Notes: generated by a model not told the origin, from the sequence alone. Shown: positions 10,624-19,997, counted from the stretch's first letter. The stretch is DNA of 64,000 nt from Nocardia suismassiliense (GCF_900269665.1 NZ_LT985361.1:2139459-2203458); one strand, 5' to 3'. Numbers and translations: made by a program.

Positions 10624-11011
10624 GTGCGTACACCCCTGCGGTATCTATCCCGATCTGGATGCGCCAGGGCCGAGGGGGATTTCGGGGAGGGGCACCCCTC
10701 GGCTCCGGCGCAGTCCCGAGCTCGGACGTCACCCCCATAGTCCACCAGCACGGCAAAGAAACCGGGAAATCCGCGACGATGCGATGAGGAAGACGGCCCG
10801 AATAATCGGGACTCTTTCAGGAAAGCGCGGTTGCCGAATCGGCGCAATAGTATGGTGTACGAAACCTAAAGCCGCTTGTAAATCGTTATGGTCCGTTACG
10901 GATCGGTCACATGAGTGCACCGTCGGTATCTCCGACAAGGATGGGCGGGCGCATGATCAGCAACCGGTTCGGCGCGGCGGCTGCGCGGTCTCGGTCGATC
11001 CGCTAGCCTCG
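10624..11011. other. Intergenic stretch, no gene recognised
   Basis: About 390 bases upstream of two divergent genes. An open frame runs through it on the + strand but its composition is unlike the genes around it (low GC at 10790-10960, no recognisable protein). Promoters of the DUF4254 gene and of the small gene at 11012 presumably lie here; none is clear enough to mark. Confidence 0.5.
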
Positions 11012-11338
11012 GTGTTCGTGCCCGCCTACGTGTCATCGCCCGAGCTCACTTTCGGGTTCATGTTCGCGCTGGAAGACCCCGAGCGAATCGGAGAGGTCGT
11101 GCGCACGCTCATCGTTCGCAAGACCGTGTCGGTCTTCCGCCTCGCCAGGCTCTCCGACGACAACGGACCGCCCGAGCGTTACGTGGTGAACTGGGCAGCT
11201 ATACCGCAGATTTCGATCACCACCGAGGCGCCGGCCACCGACGATCTGCAGGCCCAGCGCATCATGCTGGTCAATGCGTTCCTGAGCGAGGACGGCGAAG
11301 TGAGCCTGTATTCGGCGCAGGGCAGCGGTCCCGGCTAG
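11012..11338 (+). CDS. Conserved-type hypothetical protein, unrecognised
   Basis: About 108 residues from GTG 11012 (GTG 11018 is equally possible; no clear ribosome site decides). Codon use becomes typical only from here, while the upstream part of the open frame looks non-coding. The protein alternates strands and helices, with SSPELTFGFMFALEDPERIG near its start and RYVVNWAAIPQISITTEAPA in the middle. No motif or domain was recognised. Its TAG stop shares a CTAG with the stop of the convergent TetR gene. Confidence 0.5.
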   Translation: MFVPAYVSSPELTFGFMFALEDPERIGEVVRTLIVRKTVSVFRLARLSDDNGPPERYVVNWAAIPQISITTEAPATDDLQAQRIMLVNAFLSEDGEVSLYSAQGSGPG

Positions 11339-11997
11339 GCGTCCCATTCCGGAACGCCGAACAGCGCCATGGTGATCTGGTACAGATGTGCACTCAGGGT
11401 GGGGAGCGCTTGGGCGCCAGGGCCTTCCAGGCAGTCGCGAATACGGTCGTCGACCGCGCCGATGAGTGCGTCGAATATTTCCGCCGGAATGTCCACCGGG
11501 ATATCGCCTTCGGCGCGACCGATGCGAAAAGCCGCGTGCATGCGGTGCGCCAGTAACGTTTTCATCTGACGGCGCTGCTCGGCGACGACCGGCCCGGCCA
11601 CCAGGCATTCGATATGCAGCGCGCGGGCGTAGATACCGTTCTCAGCCAGGACGTGCAGGTACGTCTCCAGCGTGGTGCGGATGAGTGCGCGCCACTCGCT
11701 GCGCGGGGTGGCCTGCACGCTGCCGGCGAGTTCGCCGAGCACCAGCCCGACGGCCGCCTCGAAGGCCTCGGCGAAGCAGTCGTCCCGGCCGCGGAACAGC
11801 TCGTAGAAGGTGCGCCGCGAGACGTTGGCGCGAGCCACGATGTCGCCGACAGTCGTTGCGGCGTAACCCCGTTCGGCGACCGCCTCCAGCACCCCCAGAT
11901 ACATCCGCATGCGTTGCGAGTGGGCCACCGCCTCCGGCGCCATGCCGTGGGTGCCACGTGGCAGGCGGCCGCGGTCGACACCGGCTTCGAGTCCCAT
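11335..11997 (-). CDS. TetR-family transcriptional regulator
   Basis: 220-residue TetR protein with the helix-turn-helix AATTVGDIVARANVSRRTFY followed by ELFRGRDDCF (about residues 46-75), and a helical C-terminal domain. It is divergent from a secreted CocE-type hydrolase 131 bp away, which it may regulate (inference). The last codon overlaps the convergent hypothetical gene in a shared CTAG. ATG 11997 is chosen; a start at ATG 11943 (MAPEAVAHSQ) is also possible because the first 18 residues are not part of the fold. Confidence 0.87.
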   Translation of the reverse strand: MGLEAGVDRGRLPRGTHGMAPEAVAHSQRMRMYLGVLEAVAERGYAATTVGDIVARANVSRRTFYELFRGRDDCFAEAFEAAVGLVLGELAGSVQATPRSEWRALIRTTLETYLHVLAENGIYARALHIECLVAGPVVAEQRRQMKTLLAHRMHAAFRIGRAEGDIPVDIPAEIFDALIGAVDDRIRDCLEGPGAQALPTLSAHLYQITMALFGVPEWDA

Positions 11998-12128
11998 CCC
12001 CTGAGGATAGACACCTCGCGCCAGTGATCTGACTCATACTTGTCCATTCGATGTGGTCCCGGTTACTCTCACACCCGTCATAGGTACGGCAGTGTTTTTA
12101 AGCAGGTCAGCCAGAAGGGTCGAGGTCG

Positions 12129-14186
12129 ATGAGGACATTTCGTCGCGGGTTGGGTCGGGTCGGGGTCCTGGTTGTCGCCGCGGCCATGGCCGCGTTGTGG
12201 GTTGTGCCGAGCACCGCGGTCGCCGAATCGGCGCCGGACGGGGGTGAGCTCGGCAGGCAGTGGACGGCCGCGCACGACGGTCCGGCGAAGTACCCCGGCC
12301 CGGTGCACATCGACTTCGACGTGCCGATCACCATGAGCGACGGGACGGTGTTGAAGGCCAATATCTATCGGCCGGTCGACGCCGCGGGCAACATCGTGAC
12401 CGAACCGCTGCCCACCATCCTCAACCTCACCCCGTACACGAAATTCGTGTCCCTGATCGCGGATCTCGCCCTCAACATCCCGGTGCTGTCCGACGCGCTG
12501 ATCGAGCTGGTCAACCGGTTCGACTTCGCGGGCACGCCGTTCGACTCGATCACCGATTTGACCAGGGCGCTCAGCGGCGGCGCCGCGCGGACCTTCGGTG
12601 CCGACCGTAAGCTGGTGCAACACGGCTACACCTACATCGTGGCCGACGTGCGCGGCACCGGATATTCGCAGGGCGCCTGGCAGTTCTTCCAGAGCAGGGA
12701 GGGTCAGGACACCCTCGAAATGATCGACTGGGCGAGCAAGCAGCCGTGGTCGGACGGCAATATCGGCATGTCCGGCATCTCGTACTCCGGCATCAACCAA
12801 TTCAAAGCGGCCGAACAGAATCCGCCCGCGCTCAAAGCGATATTCCCGGTCGAGGGCAGCACCGACACGCTCACCGATGTCGCCTTCCCCGGCGGCGGAT
12901 TGGGGTTGTTCGGCCCGCTGTATATCGCGGGCGTCGACCTGATCTCGAATTTCCCGGACCCGGTCGGCATAGCGCTCGGTCACCTGGACCTGAAATGGCT
13001 ACAGGATCGGGTGGCCACGCCGCTGGAGTTCTTCGACTACATCCTGATGGCCTTGTCACTCAGCGTGGATTCGGTGCCCGCGCCGCTGAAAGAACAGCTG
13101 CTGCCCGGCAGCTCGTTGCGCTCGGCGTTCACCGACAGTCATCCGGAGCGGATTCAGGTACCGACCTTCGCCTACGGCGGCTGGCAGGACATCTTCGCCT
13201 CGTCCAGTGCTCGGTCGTTCGCCGACATCCCGCTGCCGCCGGAGCGCAAGAAGCTGATCATGGGCGACACCTATCACTTCAATCCCGGTTCCGGCCTCGG
13301 CAATCCGGGCCGGCCGCCGCGGCTCGACGTGCTCCAGATGGCCTGGTACGACAAGTGGCTCAAGGGCATCGACAACGGCATCGACGAGTACGGGCCGGTC
13401 GCGCTGTGGCAGCAGGGCGGCGGCTGGACCACCGCGCCGGCGTTTCCCCGGCCCGGCATGGACTACCAGCGCATGTATCTCTCGCCCACGCCGAGCGGCA
13501 CCGCGACCAGTGTCTACGACGGTTCGCTGAGCGCCGGAAAACCCGAGGGCGCAGCACGTTTGACGGTTTCCCCGGTCGCCGGCCTCACCTCGCTGTGCTC
13601 GCGGGACGCGGCGGTCGAATCCGCGGGCGTCATCGGACTGCTCAATTTCTGCGGGCGCGACGACCGCATCCACGAACTGGGTGGCCTCACCTTCACCGGC
13701 GCACCGGTCGAGCAGCCCACCGTGCTGTCCGGCCCGATCACCGTGCACCTCAACACGATGTACGACAACATCGAGGGCTATTGGGCGGTCACCGTGAACG
13801 ATGTCGCGCCGAACGGTCAGTCGACGGTGCTGGCGAGCGGGCAGCTCGCGGCCTCGTTGCGCGCGGTGGACGAGGCCAAGAGCGCGAAGGACGCCGACGG
13901 CGACTACACGCACACGGTGTACAAACTGACGCTCGCCGACCGGCAAACCCTGGTGCCGGGACAACCGACCCCCCTCGACGTCGCCGTCAACCCGGTCGAC
14001 GCCGTGCTACAGCCCGGACATCGGTTGCGCGTCAACGTCTTCGCGAGCAACTTCCCCCGCGGCTTCCTCGCACCGCCGATGCTGTTCGACGGCGGCATCC
14101 TGAACGCGGTGGCCCCGCAACACCTCGTGCTCGACCCGTCGGCGCCCAGCTTCGTGAACGTGCCGTTGAGCAGGCCGCTGGGTTAG
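12129..14186 (+). CDS. Secreted CocE/NonD (X-Pro dipeptidyl-peptidase type) hydrolase
   Basis: 685-residue exported alpha/beta hydrolase. A Sec signal peptide spans residues 1 to about 34 (RRGLGR, hydrophobic core, AVAES). The nucleophile elbow G-x-S-Y-x-G places the serine at Ser218 (GISYSG); the likely acid and base are in GGWQDIF and GDTYHF. The C-terminal third is a jelly-roll beta domain typical of the X-Pro dipeptidyl-peptidase/cocaine-esterase family. Such enzymes cleave ester or amide bonds, or acylate; the substrate here is unknown. It is divergent from a TetR gene and closed by a bidirectional hairpin. Confidence 0.88.
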   Translation: MRTFRRGLGRVGVLVVAAAMAALWVVPSTAVAESAPDGGELGRQWTAAHDGPAKYPGPVHIDFDVPITMSDGTVLKANIYRPVDAAGNIVTEPLPTILNLTPYTKFVSLIADLALNIPVLSDALIELVNRFDFAGTPFDSITDLTRALSGGAARTFGADRKLVQHGYTYIVADVRGTGYSQGAWQFFQSREGQDTLEMIDWASKQPWSDGNIGMSGISYSGINQFKAAEQNPPALKAIFPVEGSTDTLTDVAFPGGGLGLFGPLYIAGVDLISNFPDPVGIALGHLDLKWLQDRVATPLEFFDYILMALSLSVDSVPAPLKEQLLPGSSLRSAFTDSHPERIQVPTFAYGGWQDIFASSSARSFADIPLPPERKKLIMGDTYHFNPGSGLGNPGRPPRLDVLQMAWYDKWLKGIDNGIDEYGPVALWQQGGGWTTAPAFPRPGMDYQRMYLSPTPSGTATSVYDGSLSAGKPEGAARLTVSPVAGLTSLCSRDAAVESAGVIGLLNFCGRDDRIHELGGLTFTGAPVEQPTVLSGPITVHLNTMYDNIEGYWAVTVNDVAPNGQSTVLASGQLAASLRAVDEAKSAKDADGDYTHTVYKLTLADRQTLVPGQPTPLDVAVNPVDAVLQPGHRLRVNVFASNFPRGFLAPPMLFDGGILNAVAPQHLVLDPSAPSFVNVPLSRPLG

Positions 14187-14223
14187 CGAGGGCCGGACTG
14201 GACTCGCGCCTGCCGTCTCCCGG

Positions 14224-14266
14224 TACGAGTCCGGATCCGTCCGCTGAGTCAGCGGGCGGACTCGTA
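14224..14266. terminator. Nested hairpin between convergent genes
   Basis: Outer arms TACGAGTCCG / CGGACTCGTA are a perfect 10-bp match; inside lies CCGCT-gagtc-AGCGG. The structure covers the end of the ABC ATPase gene (stop at 14249) and follows the hydrolase stop by 38 bp, so it probably stops transcription from both sides. Confidence 0.65.
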
Positions 14267-15238
14267 TATCCGGCGGACCACGTCCTCGATCTCCGGTTCC
14301 TCGATGGACAGATCGCGCACCTCGGCCCGGTCGGACACCATCGCGAGCAGTTGTGCGGCGGTGGTCTGCTCCGGATCGAAGGCCAGTCGCTGGCGCATCC
14401 CGCCGGCCTCGGAGTCCAGCAGTTGCGCGCAGGGCAGGTCGTCGATATCCGGTGCGGGCTCGGCCAGGTCGACGACGAGCACGCGCCTGGCACCCACCGT
14501 GGCGGCCAGCCCGGTCAGCGATCCGTCGTAGACCAGGCAGCCGTGATCCACCACGAGCACACGGCCGCATAACCTTTCGATATCGCCCATGTCGTGCGTG
14601 GTGAGCAGCAGCGTGGTGCCGCGGTCGGCGCGTTCGGCGCGCAGGAACTCACGCAGGCGCTGCTTGGACAGCACGTCGAGGCCGATGGTCGGCTCGTCGA
14701 GGATCACCAGTTCTGGCGAATGTAGCAGCGCCGCAGCCACTTCCGCGCGCATGCGCTGGCCGAGCGAGAGCTGGCGCACCGGGGTGTCCAGCGTGTCGGC
14801 CATTTCCAGCTGCTCGATCAGCTCGTGTTTGCGCTTGCGCGCGACGTCCGGGTCGAGGCGGTGGATGGCGGCGAGGATCGAAAACGATTCGTGCAGTGGC
14901 AGATCCCACCAGAGCTGGGAGCGCTGCCCGAACACCACCCCGATCCGGGCGGCGAGTTCGCGCCGCTGCCGGACGGGTTCGAGCCCGCAGGTGCGTACCC
15001 GGCCCGCGGTCGGCACCAGGATGCCGGTGAGCATCTTGATGGTGGTGGACTTGCCCGCGCCGTTGGCGCCGATATAGCCGACCGCCGTGCCGCGTTCGAT
15101 CCGGAAGGTCATCCGATCCACCGCGGTGAGCGTCTCGCGCCGCCTGCGCCAGCGGCGGCCGTCCTTGCGGTACAGGGTGAATTGTCTTGTCAGGTCCTCG
15201 ATCTCGATGATCGGGTCCGAAAAGCCGGAATCCGCCAC
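14249..15238 (-). CDS. ABC transporter ATP-binding protein (ABC-2 exporter)
   Basis: 329-residue nucleotide-binding subunit: Walker A GANGAGKST (about 58), signature LSLGQRMRAE, Walker B LVILDEPTIGLD, and the H-loop in LLTTHDMGDIE. The signature motif reads LSLGQ instead of LSGGQ, usual for this exporter subfamily. The C-terminal 90 residues are an accessory domain common to ABC-2 exporters. It is the last of three genes with the two permeases; GTG 15238 is one base past the stop of the upstream permease, so translation is coupled. Confidence 0.9.
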   Translation of the reverse strand: MADSGFSDPIIEIEDLTRQFTLYRKDGRRWRRRRETLTAVDRMTFRIERGTAVGYIGANGAGKSTTIKMLTGILVPTAGRVRTCGLEPVRQRRELAARIGVVFGQRSQLWWDLPLHESFSILAAIHRLDPDVARKRKHELIEQLEMADTLDTPVRQLSLGQRMRAEVAAALLHSPELVILDEPTIGLDVLSKQRLREFLRAERADRGTTLLLTTHDMGDIERLCGRVLVVDHGCLVYDGSLTGLAATVGARRVLVVDLAEPAPDIDDLPCAQLLDSEAGGMRQRLAFDPEQTTAAQLLAMVSDRAEVRDLSIEEPEIEDVVRRIYESAR

Positions 15239-15239
15239 G

Positions 15240-16067
15240 TTATCCGCCGCCTCCCTGATAGTGCCGAGTACCGAACCGCCAGCAACTCAGGGCCAGCAGC
15301 CACACCCAGAGCACCGCCAGCGGCGACCACCAGGCCAGCCACGCGGGCAACAGCGCGGGACCGGGCAGCCGCAGCAGGGCGATGGTCGGCAGATAGGCGG
15401 TGAAGCAGACCGGAATGGCGAAGCCGAACAGCAGCCGCAGCGGGATCGGAAATACGGTGGCGGGTTGCACCGCGGCGAACGAGCCGCCGTAGGTGAAACT
15501 GTTCGTGAGCTCCGCGCCGTCGATCAGGAAGAACTGCAAGCCGGCCGCGCACACGAAAACGCCACCGAACAAAACGATACCGCTCACCAGGGTGAGCAGC
15601 ACCAACAGAACGGTTTCCGGGCTCCAGTCGATGTCGTTGTGCAGCAGCCCGAATCCGAGCACCACGAGCGCGACGGCGGCGCGGGCGAAGCGGCGCAGTG
15701 AGATGTCGCTGGTGATGAGCTGGAGCAGCAGTGGTTGCGGGCGCAGATGATAGGCGTCGAGCTGACCCATGCGAATCAGCGTCGGGAGGGTGTCCAGATG
15801 ACCGAAGACCACCTGAGCCAACGCGAACGTCGACTGCCCGAACCCGAACAGCAGCAGGGCGGCGTTCAGATCGAGGCCGCCGAGCACCCGGACGTTGTGG
15901 AAGATCACCCACACCTCGGCGAACTCGACCAGGCCGATCAGGAACGCGCTGAAAACCTCGCTGGCGAACGACAGCCGGTAGGACTGCTGGGCGCGGATCC
16001 GCGAGCGCAGCACCGCCGCGTACGGGGTGGCCCAGGTCCCGGCCCGCAGGGTGCCCTGCTCAACCAC
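15240..16067 (-). CDS. ABC-2 family permease subunit
   Basis: 275-residue membrane protein with about six hydrophobic segments, of the ABC-2 (DUF990-like) permease type paired with SalX/viologen-exporter-like ATPases. The start is taken as GTG 16067, overlapping the stop of the preceding permease by 8 bp (GTGGTTGA); the longer open frame upstream lies inside that gene. The sequence LDAYHLRPQPLLLQLITSDI is typical of this pair. Together with the preceding permease it should form a heterodimeric channel. The substrate is unknown. Confidence 0.82.
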   Translation of the reverse strand: MVEQGTLRAGTWATPYAAVLRSRIRAQQSYRLSFASEVFSAFLIGLVEFAEVWVIFHNVRVLGGLDLNAALLLFGFGQSTFALAQVVFGHLDTLPTLIRMGQLDAYHLRPQPLLLQLITSDISLRRFARAAVALVVLGFGLLHNDIDWSPETVLLVLLTLVSGIVLFGGVFVCAAGLQFFLIDGAELTNSFTYGGSFAAVQPATVFPIPLRLLFGFAIPVCFTAYLPTIALLRLPGPALLPAWLAWWSPLAVLWVWLLALSCWRFGTRHYQGGGG

Positions 16068-16914
16068 CCTGCACCTCCAGTTTGCGCCGCCCGGCCGCCA
16101 GCAGTAGCCGGCCCGTGCCGCCCACGACCAGCACCCAGAACACCTGCACGGCAACCACACTCACCGCCGCCGTCCCGGTGATCCGACCGGACAGCACGTC
16201 GATCGGCGCTTGCAGGATCGAGGGGAACGGCGTCGCCTGCGCGACGGTGCGCAGCCACGCGGGGAACATGTGCACCGGTACAAAGAGTCCGGCCAGGAAC
16301 GTGCCGGCGACCTGATACAGCACGCGGATGCCGCGGGTCTCGACCACCCAGAAACCGATCAGCGCGACGCCGAACAGGCAGAGGAACGACAGGGCCACGG
16401 CGAGCAGCACGCTCACCGCGCCGAGCAGATAGGGGCCGGGCGTGCTCGGCATGACGAGCCCGAAGGTGAGCACGCCGATCAGCACGCTCGGCACCCCGCG
16501 CGGCAGCATGGTGGCGGCCGCCCGGCCGAGATCACCGGCGAGATAACCGAACTGGACGTCCACCGGGCGCAGGAAATCGATAGCAATGTCGCCGTTCCGG
16601 ACCCGGTCGGCCAGGTCCAACGGTGGACCCATGAACTGCATCGCGCCGAGTAGCCCCTGCGAGAGCCACACGTACGCGCCGATGGACCCCTCGTCGTAGC
16701 CGCCGAAATCACCGGCGGCGCGCACGGCCGCCAGCATCACCGCCGCGCGCACGAAACCGAACACGCAGTTGGTGAAAAGGCCTGCGAACATCGCCAGCCG
16801 GTACTGTGACTGCCGTCGGAAACCCGCGCGCACGAGCTGCGTGTAGACCGCGACGGCGCGCCATGGGTGCCGGGTCGCGCCGAGCCGTCCGTCCCCGCCT
16901 GCTCTGTCGCGCAC
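16060..16914 (-). CDS. ABC-2 family permease subunit
   Basis: 284-residue membrane protein with about six hydrophobic stretches, first gene of the ABC-2 exporter operon. The stretch GDIAIDFLRPVDVQFGYLAG corresponds to LDAYHLRPQPLLLQL in its partner, showing the two permeases are paralogues. GTG 16914 is the annotated start; GTG codons closer to the first helix (VAVYTQLVRAGF) could be used instead. Operon order permease-permease-ATPase with overlaps implies a complete exporter. No regulator is attached. Confidence 0.8.
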   Translation of the reverse strand: MRDRAGGDGRLGATRHPWRAVAVYTQLVRAGFRRQSQYRLAMFAGLFTNCVFGFVRAAVMLAAVRAAGDFGGYDEGSIGAYVWLSQGLLGAMQFMGPPLDLADRVRNGDIAIDFLRPVDVQFGYLAGDLGRAAATMLPRGVPSVLIGVLTFGLVMPSTPGPYLLGAVSVLLAVALSFLCLFGVALIGFWVVETRGIRVLYQVAGTFLAGLFVPVHMFPAWLRTVAQATPFPSILQAPIDVLSGRITGTAAVSVVAVQVFWVLVVGGTGRLLLAAGRRKLEVQGG

Positions 16915-17227
16915 AAAGAGTCAAGCCTAAGCCTGCCGACGAGAGCGCGGAAGAGCTTCCGGATTCTTCGGTAAAAGTGCTGCGTCGGCCGACTCCGCCG
17001 CGCAGGTCCACTGCGCCGCCCGCACCGGAAGAATCGCACGCAGCGCGGGAATTCGGACGCGCCATCGGGTCGGCGGCTGCGCCAGCGCATGACATCGTGC
17101 CCGTTGGTTGCCATACTCAGGCGGAACGGACTAGCGACGATCGGACGCAGGGTGTCCAGGTCGCGCAGTAGGCTTGTCATCGAATCATGTCGCGGTAGCG
17201 AAAGACTGGGAACCCGGGAGGGGAACG
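16915..17227. other. Divergent promoter region, no gene recognised
   Basis: 313 bases between the ABC exporter operon and the EspC-like operon. Open frames here on both strands show no conserved protein. Promoters for both operons are expected; I could not pick convincing -35/-10 pairs. Confidence 0.5.
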
Positions 17228-17551
17228 GTGGACACGCTGAAGCTGGATCCGGCGGCGGTGGCCGCTTACACCGCGATCGCGGACGCGGTCTCCCAACAGT
17301 TGGCCTCGGCGGCCGCGGTCGCCTCCGGGGCGGTGAATCAAGACCAGCTGGCCGCCGACCTGGGGCTGGTCGGCGCCGATTTCGCGGCGCGCTTCGCCAC
17401 GGCGGTATCCGAACACGCCCAGGCGCTGTCCACCGCAGGACAACTCGTCGGCACCTACGGTCAGATCCTGCGCGGCTACACCTCGGACATGCAGGGCATC
17501 GATACCGATACCGCGGGCGCCATCACCCGGACCGGGGAGACGCTGACATGA
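17228..17551 (+). CDS. EspC-like ESX/type VII secretion-associated protein
   Basis: 107-residue all-helical protein resembling the EspC/DUF2580 family of ESX-associated secreted proteins: it opens LKLDPAAVAAYTAIADAVSQ, has two long Ala-rich helices and ends in a polar tail. No WxG turn and no canonical YxxxD/E export signal were found, so secretion itself is unproven. GTG 17228 is chosen for the GGGAGGGG site just upstream. Its TGA overlaps the ATG of the next gene (ATGA), the usual arrangement of a cotranslated pair. Family assignment is moderate. Confidence 0.65.
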   Translation: MDTLKLDPAAVAAYTAIADAVSQQLASAAAVASGAVNQDQLAADLGLVGADFAARFATAVSEHAQALSTAGQLVGTYGQILRGYTSDMQGIDTDTAGAITRTGETLT

Positions 17552-18948
17552 GAAGCCTGACCGGACTACGCAGGCGGTCCCAGGCCGCCCCGGCCGACAC
17601 CGTCGCGCCCGTGACCACGTACCAGGATCCGAACGTGGACCCGCCGATCGTCGCCGCGCTGGTGCGCCCGCTGCTCCAGTTGCGCGCCAGCCTCGGCACC
17701 GGTGTCGGTACCCCGAATCAGACCGCGACGAGCGCGCTGTCGGCCGCATCCACGCAGGCCGCCGATGTGGAAGGCCCGCACCGCGACGGCCTGCACGCGC
17801 TCGAATCGACGTGGACCTCCCGCGGCGCCGACGCCGCGGTGCCCGCGCTGCGCACCACCCAGACCGAGATCGGCGAAATCTCCGACCGGGGACCGGCGTA
17901 TCTCAGCGTGCTCGGCGACGCGCACGCCACCAGCGCCCGCGCCGCGCGGACGGTGGATCAGATCATCGCCGACTTCCGGCGCGACGCACGCCAGATCCTC
18001 GGCAACGCCACCGCCGCCCCGGACACCGATGCCGTGATCGCGCGGGCGACCCAAGCTTTGCGCGACGCTCTCACCACGGTCGACGTCGCGCAAACCGAGA
18101 TGGACGACCACAGCAGGCGACTGGACCGGATGGGACCACTCACCGTCACCCAGCCGTCCGGCGTCACCGCCGCGCAGCCGAGCACCACGAGCCAGTTCAT
18201 CCCGGGTGGCACAAGCCAATTCGTCCCCGGCACCACCGTCCCCGGCACCGTGGCGCCCGGCATCGGCGGCACCACCCAGCCCGCGGATCCGGCGCTGGCC
18301 GCCCAACTCCAGCTGCAACAGCAACTCATCAACGCGGGCGTGCAACTCGGTACCGCCGCCATCAACGCGGGCGTCGACATCGGCACGAACATCATCGACA
18401 AGATCGCCGGCGTCGGCACGCACATCGTCGACAAGGTCGCCGAGGTCGGCACGCACGCCATCGACACCGTGGCGGCCGGCGCGGACACGGCTGTCCAGGA
18501 GGCGATCCGCCCGGGCAGCACCGCCGGGGATCAGTCGAGCGGTGCGCCGAACTCGAGCGCCTCGCCGAAGCTGTTCGACTTCGGCGCGGGCGCCCGGCCG
18601 TCCACTCCGTCCTCGCCGACCGGTCCCGGCACGGTGATCCCGCCCGCGCAGCACGGCTCCGCGCCGTCGGCGAAGGTCGAGGCGCCGCCACCACCACCGG
18701 CACCGGAGTCCAGGCCCGCGCCCGCTCCGGCGCCGCAAGCGCAGGCCCCGGCGGATACCCCGTCCCGGTCGGGCAACCCGGATCAGCAGAGCCATCCGGG
18801 CACCGGCGGTGGCGTGGCATTGCCGCCGCCGCCACGCCCGGACGACCAGGAACACAAACCCAAGGACGGCCAGCTCGGCGTCACCGTGCCGACGGCCGCG
18901 GTCGCCGTGACCCCGGTCCTCGGCGACTACGACGATGACACCCTCTGA
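17548..18948 (+). CDS. Large helical and Pro/Ala-rich protein, partner of the EspC-like gene
   Basis: 466 residues. Residues about 20-190 are helical and resemble ESX-substrate helical domains (including LESTWTSRGADAAVPAL, which has a W-x3-G turn). About residues 200-240 are Thr/Pro/Gly-rich; 250-310 carry short repeats around VGTH-IVDKVAE; the last 150 residues are Pro/Ala-rich and acidic at the end (GDYDDDTL). No transmembrane segment or enzyme motif was seen. It overlaps the preceding gene by 4 bp and the next by 14 bp. Likely a type VII-associated effector or surface protein; function unknown. Confidence 0.65.
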   Translation: MRSLTGLRRRSQAAPADTVAPVTTYQDPNVDPPIVAALVRPLLQLRASLGTGVGTPNQTATSALSAASTQAADVEGPHRDGLHALESTWTSRGADAAVPALRTTQTEIGEISDRGPAYLSVLGDAHATSARAARTVDQIIADFRRDARQILGNATAAPDTDAVIARATQALRDALTTVDVAQTEMDDHSRRLDRMGPLTVTQPSGVTAAQPSTTSQFIPGGTSQFVPGTTVPGTVAPGIGGTTQPADPALAAQLQLQQQLINAGVQLGTAAINAGVDIGTNIIDKIAGVGTHIVDKVAEVGTHAIDTVAAGADTAVQEAIRPGSTAGDQSSGAPNSSASPKLFDFGAGARPSTPSSPTGPGTVIPPAQHGSAPSAKVEAPPPPPAPESRPAPAPAPQAQAPADTPSRSGNPDQQSHPGTGGGVALPPPPRPDDQEHKPKDGQLGVTVPTAAVAVTPVLGDYDDDTL

Positions 18949-19936
18949 CCCGAACACACCGGGTCGGCAAGAGGGGCAGGGCAATCCGTTCGACATGGGC
19001 TTGCCCATGCTGCGCACACCCACCGGCAAGGCGCGACGACGGCGGCGCCCGTCCGGCCGCCGCGCACCGGTGCGTCGCCGAGATCCGGAGGTCGCCGTGT
19101 CCGAGCCACCCACCCCGGAGCGGCCCCGGCGAACCGGCGACTGGGAGCACTGGCTCGACCCGCAGCCCGCGGTGGTCGAGCCGTCGCCGACACCGCCGGT
19201 CGAGCCGGACCGGCGGCGCACCCGCGTGGACGCGTTCACCGCCGAAGGCCCCGAGGACACCGTCAATCCGCCGCCCGCGATCATCAACCGATCCGGCATC
19301 CATCCCGGCGTCCCGCTGCGCCATCCCACCCGGCGTCGCGAACAGCCGCGCGGCGGCGGCAACAAGGTGCTCGCGGTCCTGATCGTGCTCGGTGTCGCAA
19401 TCGCCGTCGTCTCGATCCTGTTCACCGCTGTCAACGGGTTCGGCACCGACACGCCTGCGGCCGATGAAACCGGTACGATCCCCGCCCGCGGCGCCACCGG
19501 AACCGCCACGACCACAACGACAACGGTGCCCGCCCAGCCGGCGGCGATCGCGACCCAGGGTTGCGAACAGAAGCGCACCGCCGACTCCGTCTCGGGCACC
19601 GACCCCGGCGGCACCGCCACCGGCCCGGACGCCATCCTCGCCTTCGAATACGCCTACTACGTGGAACGCTCCGGCTACCGGGCCCGCGCGGTGGTCGCCG
19701 ACAACGCCATCGTGTCGCCCGCCGAGCAGATTCAGCGCGGCATCAACCAGATTCCGGTCGGCACCCGCTACTGCGTGCAGATCGCCCGCACCCGCGACGG
19801 CGACGACGGCCTGGCGCACTGGGAGGTCAAGCTCACCCAGCAGTACCCCGGCGAGCAACCCAAGACCTTCACCCAGCTCATCACCACCCGCACCATCGCG
19901 TCCCGCACGCTGATCACCGCGATCGCTTCGGGCTGA
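18935..19936 (+). CDS. Single-pass membrane protein of the EspC-like operon
   Basis: 333 residues: an Arg/Pro-rich cytosolic N-terminus (about 1-145, with KARRRRRPSGRRAPVRRR), one transmembrane helix (VLAVLIVLGVAIAVVSILF, about 149-167), a Thr-rich linker, and an extracellular C-terminal domain of about 130 residues with two cysteines (GCEQ and YCVQ) that could form a disulphide. The C-terminal domain resembles actinobacterial DUF8176-type domains found beside ESX-associated genes (from memory, weak). It overlaps the preceding gene by 14 bp, completing a three-gene unit. Confidence 0.68.
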   Translation: MTPSDPNTPGRQEGQGNPFDMGLPMLRTPTGKARRRRRPSGRRAPVRRRDPEVAVSEPPTPERPRRTGDWEHWLDPQPAVVEPSPTPPVEPDRRRTRVDAFTAEGPEDTVNPPPAIINRSGIHPGVPLRHPTRRREQPRGGGNKVLAVLIVLGVAIAVVSILFTAVNGFGTDTPAADETGTIPARGATGTATTTTTTVPAQPAAIATQGCEQKRTADSVSGTDPGGTATGPDAILAFEYAYYVERSGYRARAVVADNAIVSPAEQIQRGINQIPVGTRYCVQIARTRDGDDGLAHWEVKLTQQYPGEQPKTFTQLITTRTIASRTLITAIASG

Positions 19937-19959
19937 CTCGTCGGGCGCGATATCCAGGG

Positions 19960-19989
19960 TTGCAATCGATACCGTGGTACGGACTTACC
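19960..19989 (+). promoter_or_regulatory. Possible MerR-type promoter of the Cys-protein/MerR pair
   Basis: A TTGCAA box (19960-19965) and a CTTACC box (19984-19989) are 18 bases apart, with CCGT-ggt-ACGG symmetry between them. The ATG at 19998 is only 8 bases past the second box, so the transcript may be leaderless. Long spacers with a central dyad are typical of MerR-activated promoters; the boxes are weak and this call is tentative. Confidence 0.25.
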
Positions 19990-19997
19990 GTGGTTTT

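Noticed and set aside
17566..19635. 689-residue minus-strand open frame
   Set aside because: Antisense shadow of two genes whose overlaps and ribosome site support the + strand.
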